DNA from: Verrucomicrobiaceae bacterium
GTDB taxonomy: Bacteria; Verrucomicrobiota; Verrucomicrobiia; Verrucomicrobiales; Verrucomicrobiaceae
Assembly: GCA_019694165.1 (NCBI GenBank)
Contig: JAIBCL010000002.1
Location: 310,001-374,000, forward strand
Reading direction: 5' to 3'
DNA: 64,000 nt
Position 1 is the first letter of the stretch, and every line of letters begins with the position of its first letter. The translations under genes and the position numbers were made by a program. The notes under the pieces were generated by a model. That model saw only the letters and a program-made list of their open reading frames with translations. It searched no databases and was not told where the DNA came from. Below are positions 44,295 through 53,630 of this stretch, one piece after another.

Positions 44295-44635
44295 ATGGCA
44301 CCGCTCAGAAGCGAAGTCAGCGAAGACGCGCGCACCGACCTCGCTCCCAATACGAGTGGTATGCCGATGAAGCAGGCGAGGACATCGCCGAGCGTTATCT
44401 GGAAGCCTTTCGCCGCACCCACGAACTGCTTTGCCGAGAGCCAAACATCGGAGTGCTGCGACGCTTCCGCAGCCCACGACTGCGAGGCATCCGTTCCTTC
44501 CAACTTCATGGAGCCTTCCGCGTGCATCTCGTCTTTTATCGAGTGGACGCAGAGGTGCTCGTCATCTTTCGAGTGCTGCACGGCATGAGAGACCTGCCTC
44601 GGAGGCTTCTCCAACCGCCCGCTGCCGATGACTAA
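44295..44635 (+). pseudogene. frameshifted RelE/ParE-family toxin
   Basis: The first frame starts at ATG 44295 (MAPLRSEVSEDARTDLA). The rest of the protein is in another frame: QYEWYADEAGEDIAERYLEA, LRGIRSFQLHGAFRVHLVFY, VLVIFRVLHGMRD, ending at TAA 44635. Together they rebuild a normal-length ParE toxin. The frame of the main body has no start codon between the antitoxin stop and the toxin core, so a 1-nt deletion near 44335-44350 is the simplest reading. It is either a true inactivation or a sequencing error. Confidence 0.75.
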
Positions 44636-44689
44636 TTTCTTCACGTTGATTGCAACCACCGCCCCCGCTTTACGAAGCTGTCTTTGACC

Positions 44690-45619
44690 ATGAACTCTCT
44701 TCCCATGAACTCCCGCCGTCGCTCCCTCGTCCTCGCCTTGTTGTGCTCCTTGCTTTTTGTGCCCGTGTGCCGGGCCGGAGAGCCTCGAACGCTTGAAGAT
44801 GCTTTGCTCAACTACACCTGGACCTGGGAGCGTCCCTCCCTCGTGAATACATGGACAAAAGTAAAGTTTCTATCTGATGGTAGGTTTGTGGGTGTGGAGG
44901 GCAGAGGCAACTGGGCCAAGGTGACGACTACTTGGTCCAAAGTGGGGCCAAACTCAGTCTTGGTAGCTGGTAATAAGACCCTCGTGTTCGATCAAGGCTT
45001 TCGTTCATACACCGGATCAAATCCAGAAAAGACCGATGTCATCACTGGGACACGAGTCGAGCCACAACTCCCCATCACCCCTACCACCACTCTCTCCCTT
45101 GATCCGAACCAACCCCTGCTCGAAAGCCTCTCCCAGCTCGCACCCAACGCCAGCGCTTGGGTTCTCGCTGGGCTCGATGAAGGCGTGCCGCCCAACGTGC
45201 GCCAGAACCTCACTTACATCCGCGAGGACTTGCTGGATGAATACAAACAAAAGCCCAAGGCCAGCCAGGACGCCTACAAGCTCGCGCACCAGCTCTGCTC
45301 CACCATGATCACCGCACTGGATGAGCGCGATCAAACCCTCGTCCGCGCAGGCTTCCGCGCCGTGCAGGCCGATGCTGGCATCAGCGGCACCAACAAAGCC
45401 CTGGAGGCCCGGCGCAACTACATGATGAGCTGGCCCCAATACGCCCGTGAGCAAGCCCAACGCGCCGAACTCATCCGCCAAGGCACCGCTGGCGCACAGG
45501 TCAACAAAGCCCTCCCCAAAGTCGAATGGTCCACCCGCACCGCCGCCCTGCGCAAGACCCTAGATGACCTCTACGCCAAGTTCCGCGAAGCCCTGCGACA
45601 GTCGCCACCTGTGAAGTGA
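44690..45619 (+). CDS. secreted protein, unknown
   Basis: 309 residues from ATG 44690; ATG 44705 is also possible. The signal peptide contains SRRRSLVLALLCSLLFVPVC. Residues about 30-110 form a small beta-rich domain (TWTWERPSLVNTWTKVKFLS). The C-terminal half is helical, with many Gln, Ala and Arg residues and QNLTYIREDLLDEYKQKPKA. I recognise no family. It follows the broken toxin module in an accessory region. Confidence 0.7.
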   Translation: MNSLPMNSRRRSLVLALLCSLLFVPVCRAGEPRTLEDALLNYTWTWERPSLVNTWTKVKFLSDGRFVGVEGRGNWAKVTTTWSKVGPNSVLVAGNKTLVFDQGFRSYTGSNPEKTDVITGTRVEPQLPITPTTTLSLDPNQPLLESLSQLAPNASAWVLAGLDEGVPPNVRQNLTYIREDLLDEYKQKPKASQDAYKLAHQLCSTMITALDERDQTLVRAGFRAVQADAGISGTNKALEARRNYMMSWPQYAREQAQRAELIRQGTAGAQVNKALPKVEWSTRTAALRKTLDDLYAKFREALRQSPPVK

Positions 45620-45918
45620 AACGATTTCAAACAAAGGCACGAAGCACGAAAGGGGCTTTTGGAAGCTCACCCCAATGCCCCGAGACTTTGGCCCGAACCC
45701 CTCGATTGGAAGCACCCAAGTCCAGCCAGTTCCGCGCCGCCACCGCGCTGTGGCAGCGATTGTTGAAGGGAGAGTGGCCCGGCTTTGAGGGAGCCACCGT
45801 GCCGAAAGATCAAGCGCCCGCGACGATCCCCGCCGAAAGCCCCATCCGCCGCCTCTATCTCCTTGCCTTGATTGATGCGACGAAGCATCCGCAGATTCAC
45901 GGGCAGCGCTCAGGGTGA
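45616..45918 (+). CDS. doubtful small ORF or gene fragment
   Basis: 100 codons from a GTG that overlaps the previous stop (GTGA). The second half (FRAATALWQRLLKGEWPGFE, SPIRRLYLLALIDATKHPQI) looks protein-like, while the first 35 residues do not. It may be a fragment of a larger lost gene. Confidence 0.3.
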   Translation: MKRFQTKARSTKGAFGSSPQCPETLARTPRLEAPKSSQFRAATALWQRLLKGEWPGFEGATVPKDQAPATIPAESPIRRLYLLALIDATKHPQIHGQRSG

Positions 45919-46006
45919 AGTTGCTGGTGAATAGTTGAGAGTTGATAGCCTGACCGTCTGATCATGGGCCGGCCAATCAGTTCTCCACCATCAACTCGCA
46001 TCCATC

Positions 46007-46180
46007 ATGCGCCCGATGCAGACGCTGGCGAAGGATGAGAGCGCGGAGATGAGCGCGCCGTGGGCGGCGTTGATCACGAAGCTGGAGGACGCGGCGATGA
46101 AGGAGTGGCTGGTGGTCCTGCGGGGGGGGAAAGTAGTGCCGGGCTTTAGCCCGCACGGTGTGCTTCTCGGGAGAACGTAG
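46007..46180 (+). pseudogene. short coding remnant truncated by REP
   Basis: 57 codons (MRPMQTLAKDESAEMSAPWA onward) with a plausible amphipathic helix, whose end runs into a GTAG REP palindrome at 46133. It could be a gene fragment with a replaced 3' end. The rest of 45919-46238 holds only the REP pair. Confidence 0.25.
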
Positions 46181-46224
46181 CGATCTGGCATTCAACGCGG
46201 TCACGAGCTGAAGCTCGTGACTAC
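46133..46224. repeat. inverted pair of GTAG REP palindromes
   Basis: The left unit is GTAG then TGCCGGGC-TTTA-GCCCGCAC. The right unit on the minus strand is GTAG then TCACGAGC-TTCA-GCTCGTGA. Head-on doublets with GTAG heads are the classic REP arrangement mobilised by RAYT transposases. No RAYT gene lies in this window. It sits just past the end of thrS. Confidence 0.85.
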
Positions 46225-46238
46225 TTTGCCCGATTGCC

Positions 46239-48197
46239 TCACATCCTCCGCTCCCGCACTTCCTCCAGCACGCTCGCGATGAAGTCGGCGGCTGGCTTCA
46301 CGCCGAGGTCGCCTTTCTTGGAGTGGCGGATGGCGACGGAGCCGGTGGTGGCTTCTTTTTCGCCGATGACGAGCATGTAGGGCGTCTTGTCGAGCTGGGC
46401 GTTGCGGATCTTGGCGCCGATCTTTTCGGCTCCGTTGTCGAGCTTCGCGCGGAGGCCGGCGGCGAGGAGCTGGGCGTGGAGTTCGGAGGCGAAGGCTTCG
46501 CTTTTCTCGGAGACGGTGAGGATGCGGATCTGCTCGGGGGCGAGCCAGGCGGGGAAATGTCCGGCAAAGTGCTCGATGAGCACGCCGCAGAAGCGCTCCA
46601 TGCTGCCGAAGGGCGCGCGATGGATCATGACGGGACGGTGCGGCTTGTTGTCGGGGCCGATGTAGCTGAGGTCGAAGCGGACGGGCAGGACGTAATCCAC
46701 CTGCACGGTGCCGAGCTGCCACTCGCGGCCGATGACGTCCTTCACGACGAAGTCGATCTTCGGTCCGTAGAAGGCGGCTTCGCCGGGCTCTTCGGTGAAC
46801 GGGACGCCGAGCGTCTTCGCGGCTTCGCGGCAGGCGGCTTCGGCGACGTCCCACTTCGCGGCATCGCCAGTGAATTTGCTGCTGTCGGGATCGCGAAGGC
46901 CGACGCGCACGCGGTAATCCGTCATGCCGAGGGTGTTCAGGACGATTTTCACGAGCGAGAGGCAGCCGAGGACTTCGGCGGCGACTTGCTCCTCGGTGCA
47001 AAAGAGATGGGCGTCATCCTGCGTGAAACCGCGGACGCGGGTGAGGCCGTTCAGCTCGCCGCTTTGCTCCCAGCGATAAACGGTGCCGAACTCGGCAAGG
47101 CGCACGGGGAGATCGCGATAACTGCGCGGCTGGCTGTCGAAGATCTTGATGTGATGCGGGCAGTTCATCGGCTTCAGGAGGAAGCCGTCGAGCAGTTTGT
47201 CATCGGGCAGGACGCGATCGGCGGGGATGACTTCCCTGCCCGCGCGTTCGTTGATGCCGGAGCGGAGCTTCTCGGAGACGGCGTAGAGGCGGTCGTAGGT
47301 CTCGCAGCAGGAGCAGCCTTCCTTGATGACCTTCGCGAGGTCGTCGTTCTCGATGACGGGCGCGAACTGGCTCTCGCGGTAGTAAGGAAAGTGGCCGCTG
47401 GTTTTGTAGAGTTGCAGCTTTCCGATGTGCGGTGTGAAGACCTGCGAGTAGCCCTGCTTGCGCAATTCCTCGCTGATGAAGTTTTGCAGTTCCTGCCGGA
47501 TGATGGCGCCGTTCGGCGTCCAGAGGATGAGGCCTTGGCCGACGTCTTCGTCGATGTGGAAGAGTTTCAATTCGCGGCCGAGCTTCCGGTGATCGCGCTT
47601 CCGGGCTTCCTCGAGCTGAACGAAGTATTGGTCCAATTCTTCGGCGGTGGGGAACGCGGTGCCGTAGAGACGCTGGAGCTGGCCTTTGCTCTCATCGCCC
47701 ATGTAGAAGGACGCGGAGACACTGGTGAGGCGGACGTTTTTGCACTTGCTGGTGTAGCCGACGTGCGGGCCGGCGCAGAGGTCAATGAAGTCGCCGTTTT
47801 GGAAACAGGAGATCTGTTCGCCTTCCGGGATCTTGTCGATGAGGTCGAGCTTGAAGCGGCTGGGATTCCCCGGCCGCTCGCTGAGTCCGCCAAGGCGACC
47901 GCTCTCGGCCATCGCCTTCGCCTCCTCGCGCGTGACGCCTTTCCACTCGAACTTCTGATTCTCCTTCGCGATCTTTTTCATCTCGGCCTCGATCTTCGGG
48001 AAGTCCTCGGGCGTGAGGCGATGCTTCATGTCGAAGTCGTAGTAGAAGCCGTTCTCGACAGGCGGGCCATAGGCGAACTGGGCGTCCGGCCAGATGCGCA
48101 GGATGGCGGTGGCCATGACGTGAGCGCAGGAGTGGCGGAGGCGGTCGATGTCGGACATCTGAGCGCGTTCTTCGAGGGTCTTTCGTTCGGTGGACAT
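46239..48197 (-). CDS. thrS: threonyl-tRNA synthetase without TGS domain
   Basis: 652 residues. The editing domain keeps HSCAH near residue 23 and LCAGPHV. Class II motifs: RVRGFTQDDAHLFC (motif 2) and IHRAPFGSMERFCGVLIEHF (motif 3); the zinc Cys lies in MNCPHH. The N-terminal TGS domain (about 60 residues in the E. coli enzyme) is absent, since only about 20 residues precede the editing domain. About 48 extra residues containing CSCC are inserted before the zinc Cys. It is probably functional and the only ThrRS in view. Confidence 0.96.
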   Translation of the reverse strand: MSTERKTLEERAQMSDIDRLRHSCAHVMATAILRIWPDAQFAYGPPVENGFYYDFDMKHRLTPEDFPKIEAEMKKIAKENQKFEWKGVTREEAKAMAESGRLGGLSERPGNPSRFKLDLIDKIPEGEQISCFQNGDFIDLCAGPHVGYTSKCKNVRLTSVSASFYMGDESKGQLQRLYGTAFPTAEELDQYFVQLEEARKRDHRKLGRELKLFHIDEDVGQGLILWTPNGAIIRQELQNFISEELRKQGYSQVFTPHIGKLQLYKTSGHFPYYRESQFAPVIENDDLAKVIKEGCSCCETYDRLYAVSEKLRSGINERAGREVIPADRVLPDDKLLDGFLLKPMNCPHHIKIFDSQPRSYRDLPVRLAEFGTVYRWEQSGELNGLTRVRGFTQDDAHLFCTEEQVAAEVLGCLSLVKIVLNTLGMTDYRVRVGLRDPDSSKFTGDAAKWDVAEAACREAAKTLGVPFTEEPGEAAFYGPKIDFVVKDVIGREWQLGTVQVDYVLPVRFDLSYIGPDNKPHRPVMIHRAPFGSMERFCGVLIEHFAGHFPAWLAPEQIRILTVSEKSEAFASELHAQLLAAGLRAKLDNGAEKIGAKIRNAQLDKTPYMLVIGEKEATTGSVAIRHSKKGDLGVKPAADFIASVLEEVRERRM

Positions 48198-48372
48198 GTG
48201 CAGTGCAGGCTGGAAAAGAGGGCGTGATCTTTACGGGCAAGGCGGGAGGGATGCAAGATGCGGAATAGAAGGGCAGATCGCGAGACAGAGCATGGAGGAT
48301 CGTGGATGGGAATGGCGCTTGACTTTTGAATGCCGAATCCGTACCGCAATCGTCCGCCGCTTCACACCTGAC

Positions 48373-49821
48373 ATGAGATTACCCGCCGCCCTCGCCCTCA
48401 TCGTTTTGCTGTGGGCGGCAGTCTATCTGCCGGGGCTGGGCACGGGCGAAGTGAGGGGAGAGGAGGCGCGCCGGGTGCTGCCAGGACGCACGATGATCCA
48501 GACAGGCGACTGGATCGTGCCGCGCTCGGCGGGCAAGATCTACAACCGCAAGCCACCGGGGATCAACTGGGCCACCGCCGCCGCCATCAAGATCACGGGC
48601 CGCATGGATGAGTGGACGGTGCGGATGCCGAGCGTGCTGGGCGTGCTAGCGCTCGCGCTCGTCATCGGCACGGCGATGCGCGGCTTTCTCGGCGCCGATG
48701 GCGCGCTGCTCGGAGCGTTGATCATGCTCACGAACATCGGATTCATCGAGAAGGGGCGTCTGGCGGAGATCGAGGCGCTCTACTGCGCATGTTTTGGCAT
48801 CGCGATTGTGTCGTGGCTCGCGCTCTGGTGGAGCGGACGCACGAGGGCGGCGTGGTGCCTGTCGCTGGCAGTGCTGGGCCTGGGCTTTCTCGTGAAGGGA
48901 CCACCTCACGTTTGGTTCTTCTACGCCATCGTCATCGCCGTCCTGCGCGAGGAAAAGAGGACTCGCGAGCTGTTGCGCCGGCCGCACCTCGCGGGGCTGG
49001 TGATCTTCTTCGGAACATGGGCGTGGTGGGCACTGCTGAACAGCGGACACAATCCGCAAAAAGACTCCGGGGCCGTCTGGATGGAGCAGATCACCCACAG
49101 GCTGGGCTTTGCGGAATTCGACTTCACCAACTGGCTGCTGCAGATCCCGCAGAGCATCGTGAACTTCCTGCCGTGGGCGCTGCTCCTGCCGCTGGTCTGG
49201 CGGATCCCTTTGGTCAGCGACCGCTGCCCTGTGCCTCACCATGACGACGCGCGCCGCAGCACTCTGCTGGCCGGGTTGAAGAAGGGGCTGCTCGCAGCAT
49301 TTCTCGTCATCGCGCTGCTTCCGTCTTCGCGGCCTCGCTTCATGCTGCCGCTCAATGCCGTGGCGGCGATACTCGTGGCCGCAGCCGTGCAGGGATGCGC
49401 GGCGGACTGGCGACGAAGGCTGCGGCCATGGGTCATCGGCACCATGGCAGCAAGCGTCGTCGGCATCGGCGCCTATGCCATGCTGCTGGCACGAGGTGTC
49501 GTGGGCGGTGGTGCCCTGCGCGCGTTTGCCCGTGAGATCGAGCATCACACAGGAGCGCCGCCGCAGATCATCCTCTTCCGCACGCCGGAGCGCATGTGGC
49601 CCTTTTACCTGGGCCTCGGCTGCCGTGAAATCGCCGACCTCGATGACCTGCCGCCACGCGCCCGCTGGGTGATGACACCGGGGAAGGACCGTGAGAAAAA
49701 CGTTTCCATGCTCGAACACCGCTACGGCAGTCCGAAGGGCCAGACCGTGCTAAAGGAGCCTCTCACTGACGACGCAGGCGGCAAAGGATGGGAGTATGTG
49801 CTCCTCGAGTTTCCGCAGTAG
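48373..49821 (+). CDS. ArnT-like membrane glycosyltransferase (GT-C)
   Basis: 482 residues from ATG 48373. The first loop after helix 1 reads GTGEVRGEEARRVLPGR, then GDWIVPRSAGKIYNRKPPG, the acidic and KPP motifs of ArnT/PMT-family GT-C enzymes that use polyprenyl-phosphate sugars. About ten membrane helices and a soluble C-terminal domain follow (IILFRTPERMWPFYLGLG). It probably adds a sugar to lipid A, a glycan or protein on the periplasmic side. The gene stands alone and is divergent from thrS. Confidence 0.88.
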   Translation: MRLPAALALIVLLWAAVYLPGLGTGEVRGEEARRVLPGRTMIQTGDWIVPRSAGKIYNRKPPGINWATAAAIKITGRMDEWTVRMPSVLGVLALALVIGTAMRGFLGADGALLGALIMLTNIGFIEKGRLAEIEALYCACFGIAIVSWLALWWSGRTRAAWCLSLAVLGLGFLVKGPPHVWFFYAIVIAVLREEKRTRELLRRPHLAGLVIFFGTWAWWALLNSGHNPQKDSGAVWMEQITHRLGFAEFDFTNWLLQIPQSIVNFLPWALLLPLVWRIPLVSDRCPVPHHDDARRSTLLAGLKKGLLAAFLVIALLPSSRPRFMLPLNAVAAILVAAAVQGCAADWRRRLRPWVIGTMAASVVGIGAYAMLLARGVVGGGALRAFAREIEHHTGAPPQIILFRTPERMWPFYLGLGCREIADLDDLPPRARWVMTPGKDREKNVSMLEHRYGSPKGQTVLKEPLTDDAGGKGWEYVLLEFPQ

Positions 49822-49946
49822 ATCGGCTGGCGGCCGCGGCTTGAGGTGTGGCGCCGCATCGCATGTTTGAGTGAAGGAGGCACTGAGGCGCAGGTGCGTC
49901 TGCAATAAGTCCGTCTGCGCGGCGTTCCGTCTTGCCTCATCAAACC

Positions 49947-50747
49947 ATGAAACCAGCTTTCCTCGCGCTTTGCGTACTTTTCACCGTCCGTTTGTCCATC
50001 GCTGCCGACGACGGGAAGCCGTCGCCGACCGGTTACTCGGACACACCTGTGATTCCCGGGACGAAGTGGAAGGTGCATGACATCGACCGGCCGCGGCCAG
50101 AGGTGGTGACGCCTGGAGAAAAGCCAGGCGCGGCACCGTCAGATGCGATCATCATTTTCGATGGCAAGAGCACCGACACGCTGCTGGGAAAGGACAAGAA
50201 GACGGGAGTCATCACGCCCTGCCCATGGAAGATCGACAACGGAGAGCTGGTGGTGGAAGGCGGCGACTGCGTGACGAAACAGGAATTTGGCAGCTGCCAG
50301 TTTCACATTGAGTGGATGAGCGCGCCGGAGACGAAAGGGAATTCGCAGAAGAAGGGCAACGCAGGCACTTTCTTCATGGACCGCTACGAGTGCCAGATGC
50401 TTGACTGCTACAACAACCCGACCTACGCCGACGGCATGACGGGAGCTGTCTATGGCCAGACACCGCCGCTGGTGAATGCGGTGCGGAAGCCGGGCGAATG
50501 GCAGGTGTACGACATCATCTTCACCGCGCCGAAGCTGGAAGGCGGCAAGGTAGTGGAGCCGGCCTACGTGACGACATTCGTGAACGGCGTGTGCGTCCAA
50601 GTGCATACGAAAATCATGGGACCCACGAAGCACCGCGACATCACGAACTACGAGGGTGAGTTCCCCGCGAAAGCACCGATCCGCCTGCAAGATCACAAGA
50701 ACGATCCGCCGGTGCGCATGCGGAACATCTGGGTGCGGCCGCTCTGA
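49947..50747 (+). CDS. secreted DUF1080 (3-keto-disaccharide hydrolase-like)
   Basis: 266 residues from ATG 49947. Signal peptide MKPAFLALCVLFTVRLSIAA. The DUF1080 core is clear: SDAIIIFDGKSTDTLLGKDK, WKIDNGELVVEGGDCVTKQE, FGSCQFHIEWMSAP, GNAGTFFMDRYECQMLDCYN, PGEWQVYDIIFTAP and PIRLQDHKND. This family is greatly expanded in Planctomycetota/Verrucomicrobiota and acts on sugars in the periplasm. It precedes the PQQ-propeller gene by 43 bp, so the two are probably co-transcribed. Confidence 0.92.
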   Translation: MKPAFLALCVLFTVRLSIAADDGKPSPTGYSDTPVIPGTKWKVHDIDRPRPEVVTPGEKPGAAPSDAIIIFDGKSTDTLLGKDKKTGVITPCPWKIDNGELVVEGGDCVTKQEFGSCQFHIEWMSAPETKGNSQKKGNAGTFFMDRYECQMLDCYNNPTYADGMTGAVYGQTPPLVNAVRKPGEWQVYDIIFTAPKLEGGKVVEPAYVTTFVNGVCVQVHTKIMGPTKHRDITNYEGEFPAKAPIRLQDHKNDPPVRMRNIWVRPL

Positions 50748-50790
50748 CGGACGACAAGGCTGAAGCTCCGAGGAAACTGAAAACGACGCG

Positions 50791-52062
50791 ATGAAAACAC
50801 CGATGAAAACCTGTGCGGCCGGATGGATGGCAGCCTGCTGTCTGACAGCGATGGCGAAAAGTGAGGACTGGCCTGAGTTCCGTGGACCGACGGGTCAGGG
50901 CCACTCGGCGGCGGCGACGGTGCCCACCTCGTGGTCGCCCACCAAGAACGTGGTGTGGAAGGCAGATATCTCTGGCATCGGATGGTCCTCTCCCGTCGTC
51001 GCTGGCGACAAGATTTATCTGACGACGGCAGTACCGGTGGACGGCAAGGAAGTGCCGGACACGGACCGTTCACTGCGCGTGATCTGCCTCAATGCCGCCG
51101 ATGGCAAGAGCATCTGGGACAAGGAGGTTTTTCTCCAAAAAGCAGCCGAGGCCCCGAAGATTCACAAGAAGAACAGTCATGCGAGCCCGACGGTGGTGGC
51201 GAACGACGGCAAGGTCTTTGCACACTTCGGCCACCAAGGCACGGCGTGCCTGGATGCGAAAACGGGTGACATCACATGGAGTACGCGCGAATTCGCCTAT
51301 GCACCCGTGCATGGAAACGGTGGCAGCCCCGTCGTGGTGGACGATCTGCTCATCTTCAACGCGGACGCCGCGGCAAATCCGGCGGTGCTCGCGCTGGACA
51401 AGGCCACCGGGAAACTCCGCTGGAAGTTTGACCGTCAGTCATCGGCGCAGCGGAAATTTTCCTTCTGCACACCGCTCGTGATCGAAGTGAAGGGAATCCG
51501 CCAGCTGATCACGCCGGGCAGCGGCGTGGTGAATGCACTCGATCCGGCGACGGGAAAAGAAATCTGGCACGCGGATTACGGCCAGGGCTACTCCGTGGTG
51601 CCCCGGCCCGTCTATGCACACGGGCTGGTCTTCATGAGCACGGGCTACGACAGCCCGGTCGCACTGGCCATCAAGCCCGACGGCACGGGCGACGTCACGG
51701 CGACGCACATCGCCTGGCAGATCACCAAGCGCGCGCCGCACAATCCCTCGATGCTCGCAGTGGGCGATCTGCTCTACATGGTGGCGGACAACGGCATCAT
51801 GTCATGCATCGAGCCGAAGAGCGGCAAGGTGGTGTGGGAGGAGCGCACGACAGGGCCGATCTCAGCCTCGCTCATGTATGCCGGAGGAAACATTTACCTT
51901 CAGGATGAAGCAGGGCTTGGTGTCGTGGTCAAGCCGGGGCGGCTGCATCAATTGGTGGCGAAGAACGACCTCAAGGAACGCTCTCTGGCCACGCCGGCGG
52001 TCATCGAAAACGATTTGCTGATCCGCACACAATCGGGCCTGTACCGCATCGGCAAGCGGTGA
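50791..52062 (+). CDS. secreted PQQ-like beta-propeller protein
   Basis: 423 residues. A signal peptide (MKTCAAGWMAACCLTAMA) follows a few leading residues; ATG 50803 is an alternative start. Repeating blades of BamB/PQQ type can be seen: WPEFRGPTGQG, VVWKADISGIGWSSPVVAGD, VICLNAADGKSIWDKEV, TACLDAKTGDITWSTREF, VLALDKATGKLRWKFD and CIEPKSGKVVWEERTT. No quinoprotein catalytic residues are obvious, so it is more likely a binding protein than a dehydrogenase. It is the second gene after the DUF1080 protein. Confidence 0.88.
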   Translation: MKTPMKTCAAGWMAACCLTAMAKSEDWPEFRGPTGQGHSAAATVPTSWSPTKNVVWKADISGIGWSSPVVAGDKIYLTTAVPVDGKEVPDTDRSLRVICLNAADGKSIWDKEVFLQKAAEAPKIHKKNSHASPTVVANDGKVFAHFGHQGTACLDAKTGDITWSTREFAYAPVHGNGGSPVVVDDLLIFNADAAANPAVLALDKATGKLRWKFDRQSSAQRKFSFCTPLVIEVKGIRQLITPGSGVVNALDPATGKEIWHADYGQGYSVVPRPVYAHGLVFMSTGYDSPVALAIKPDGTGDVTATHIAWQITKRAPHNPSMLAVGDLLYMVADNGIMSCIEPKSGKVVWEERTTGPISASLMYAGGNIYLQDEAGLGVVVKPGRLHQLVAKNDLKERSLATPAVIENDLLIRTQSGLYRIGKR

Positions 52063-52080
52063 GCATGGCGCGGTTCGCGC

Positions 52081-53502
52081 TCAGGGTGCATCAGCCCCGC
52101 TGTTCTCCGGATCGGCCACGTCCCGCGCTCTCAACTGCCACAGAGAACCGGCGGGTATCTTGTCCAGATTCGCGAAGGGGGCGACGGCCGGTTGCCGGTG
52201 GCCGGTGATGGCGAGCCGAGTCTTGTCCGCAGAGAGACGTTCCGCTCGACGCGTGCTGGCGGACAATTGCTGCGAGACGTCGGCGGACGCCCGGACGGCA
52301 CTGGAAATGGAATGATTTCTCGGCTCCACACGCGCCCAGACCTTGGACGACCAGTAGTCTCCGCTGAACGCTTGCTTGGGCTTGTTGCGCACGTAGATGG
52401 CTTTCCGGTCGAATTCGATTTCAGGCACGTATCGACTGCCGACGATATCGGCATACGGCGGATTGTTCGGATCAGGTCTGCCGGTGGTCGATTCGAGCAG
52501 ATAATCCACACCGTCGAGCCGGACTACGCACCAAGCATGCCCTCCCATGTCACCGTAGCGTCCCAGCACCACGCGCACACGGAATCCTTGCGCCTCCAGC
52601 CAGTCTGCCAGGAAGATCGAGGAATCTTCACAGTCGCCACGCTGGAGGTTCTCGGTCTCGAAAGCCGTCTGCCAGGCATCGATCTGGGACTTCTTTGTCT
52701 CCGGATCCAAGGTGTAGGTGCAGTGACGGTGAACGGCGCTCCAGATGGTGAAGAGCTTCTGGAGCGATGACTGATCCTTCGGGAACTTGGCGGGAGGCTC
52801 GTAGCCGGTGAGAAACTCGTTCACGTAGCGGAACTTGCCGCTGCTGTCGACCGCCACCACCGCATACGTGCGGCCGCAGGACGGGCAGTCCATGATCAGA
52901 CTGTGCTGCTGGTAGGAAACCCGGCACACATGCGGGAAGGAACAGTGGGGGCAGACGTTGTAAAATGCGTCGGCCTTCCGCGCATTGAGCGCCTCGGGGG
53001 AGAAGTCTTCCAGCCGTTGGCCTATGACGGCCAGACATGTTTTCGAGAGGCCGCCGGCGGATGCTTTCAACATGCAGGCGAAGTGCGTCATCTCCTTGGA
53101 CGACTTCTCCGAAAAGGGACGGAACTCGTGAAGCAGTTCCTCGGGGTCCGGCTTCGTCGCCACGCAGACGGCGACCTTGAAGTAGCGCGGCAGCGTATTC
53201 TGAAGGTTCTGAGTCACAGCATCTGCGTCGTCGCACGGCAGTTCGGTGGCGTAGCGCTCGAGGAATTTCTCAAGTTCTGGGTCCGTCTTGAGCGGGTCCA
53301 ATTTGGCGCCGATGCGTGCATAATTGATCTGATCAAGCAGCCCGGAACGGAGGCGTTCTGATGCCCGTCGAGTCGCTCCCGGATCGACGACCCCCTGCCA
53401 CCAAGCCCGCCATGTGCCCATGTGATCCTCCTTCGCCGTGGCGACGAAGGCCGCGGCAAGGACCCCAGCAATCAGGGGAAAGATCATGAAGAATTGCCTC
53501 AT
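52081..53502 (-). CDS. secreted transglutaminase-like protein
   Basis: 473 residues. Signal peptide MRQFFMIFPLIAGVLAAAFV. A helical N-terminal part (RLRSGLLDQINYARIGAKLD), then a zinc-ribbon-like CPHCSFPHVC...CPSCG, then a transglutaminase-like core: Cys in RGDCEDSSIFLADW, His in DMGGHAWCVVRLDG, acid in YLLESTTG. The fold suggests a periplasmic cysteine protease or amidase rather than a true cross-linker. A disordered Ser/Ala/Arg tail ends the protein. No operon partner is evident. Confidence 0.83.
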   Translation of the reverse strand: MRQFFMIFPLIAGVLAAAFVATAKEDHMGTWRAWWQGVVDPGATRRASERLRSGLLDQINYARIGAKLDPLKTDPELEKFLERYATELPCDDADAVTQNLQNTLPRYFKVAVCVATKPDPEELLHEFRPFSEKSSKEMTHFACMLKASAGGLSKTCLAVIGQRLEDFSPEALNARKADAFYNVCPHCSFPHVCRVSYQQHSLIMDCPSCGRTYAVVAVDSSGKFRYVNEFLTGYEPPAKFPKDQSSLQKLFTIWSAVHRHCTYTLDPETKKSQIDAWQTAFETENLQRGDCEDSSIFLADWLEAQGFRVRVVLGRYGDMGGHAWCVVRLDGVDYLLESTTGRPDPNNPPYADIVGSRYVPEIEFDRKAIYVRNKPKQAFSGDYWSSKVWARVEPRNHSISSAVRASADVSQQLSASTRRAERLSADKTRLAITGHRQPAVAPFANLDKIPAGSLWQLRARDVADPENSGADAP

Positions 53503-53630
53503 TATGGTAATTCTAAACGATCCGCCTTGCCGGGCAATACTTTATTGATTCGCCCCTCTTAACGACACCGTTCCGGACTGTTGAACCGAAACGCGGCAAT
53601 GACAGAAACCAAGGACCCGTCTCGCGGTCG

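Noticed and set aside
46323-48227. Open frame of 634 codons on the plus strand
   Set aside because: It lies wholly antisense to thrS, which has all synthetase motifs.
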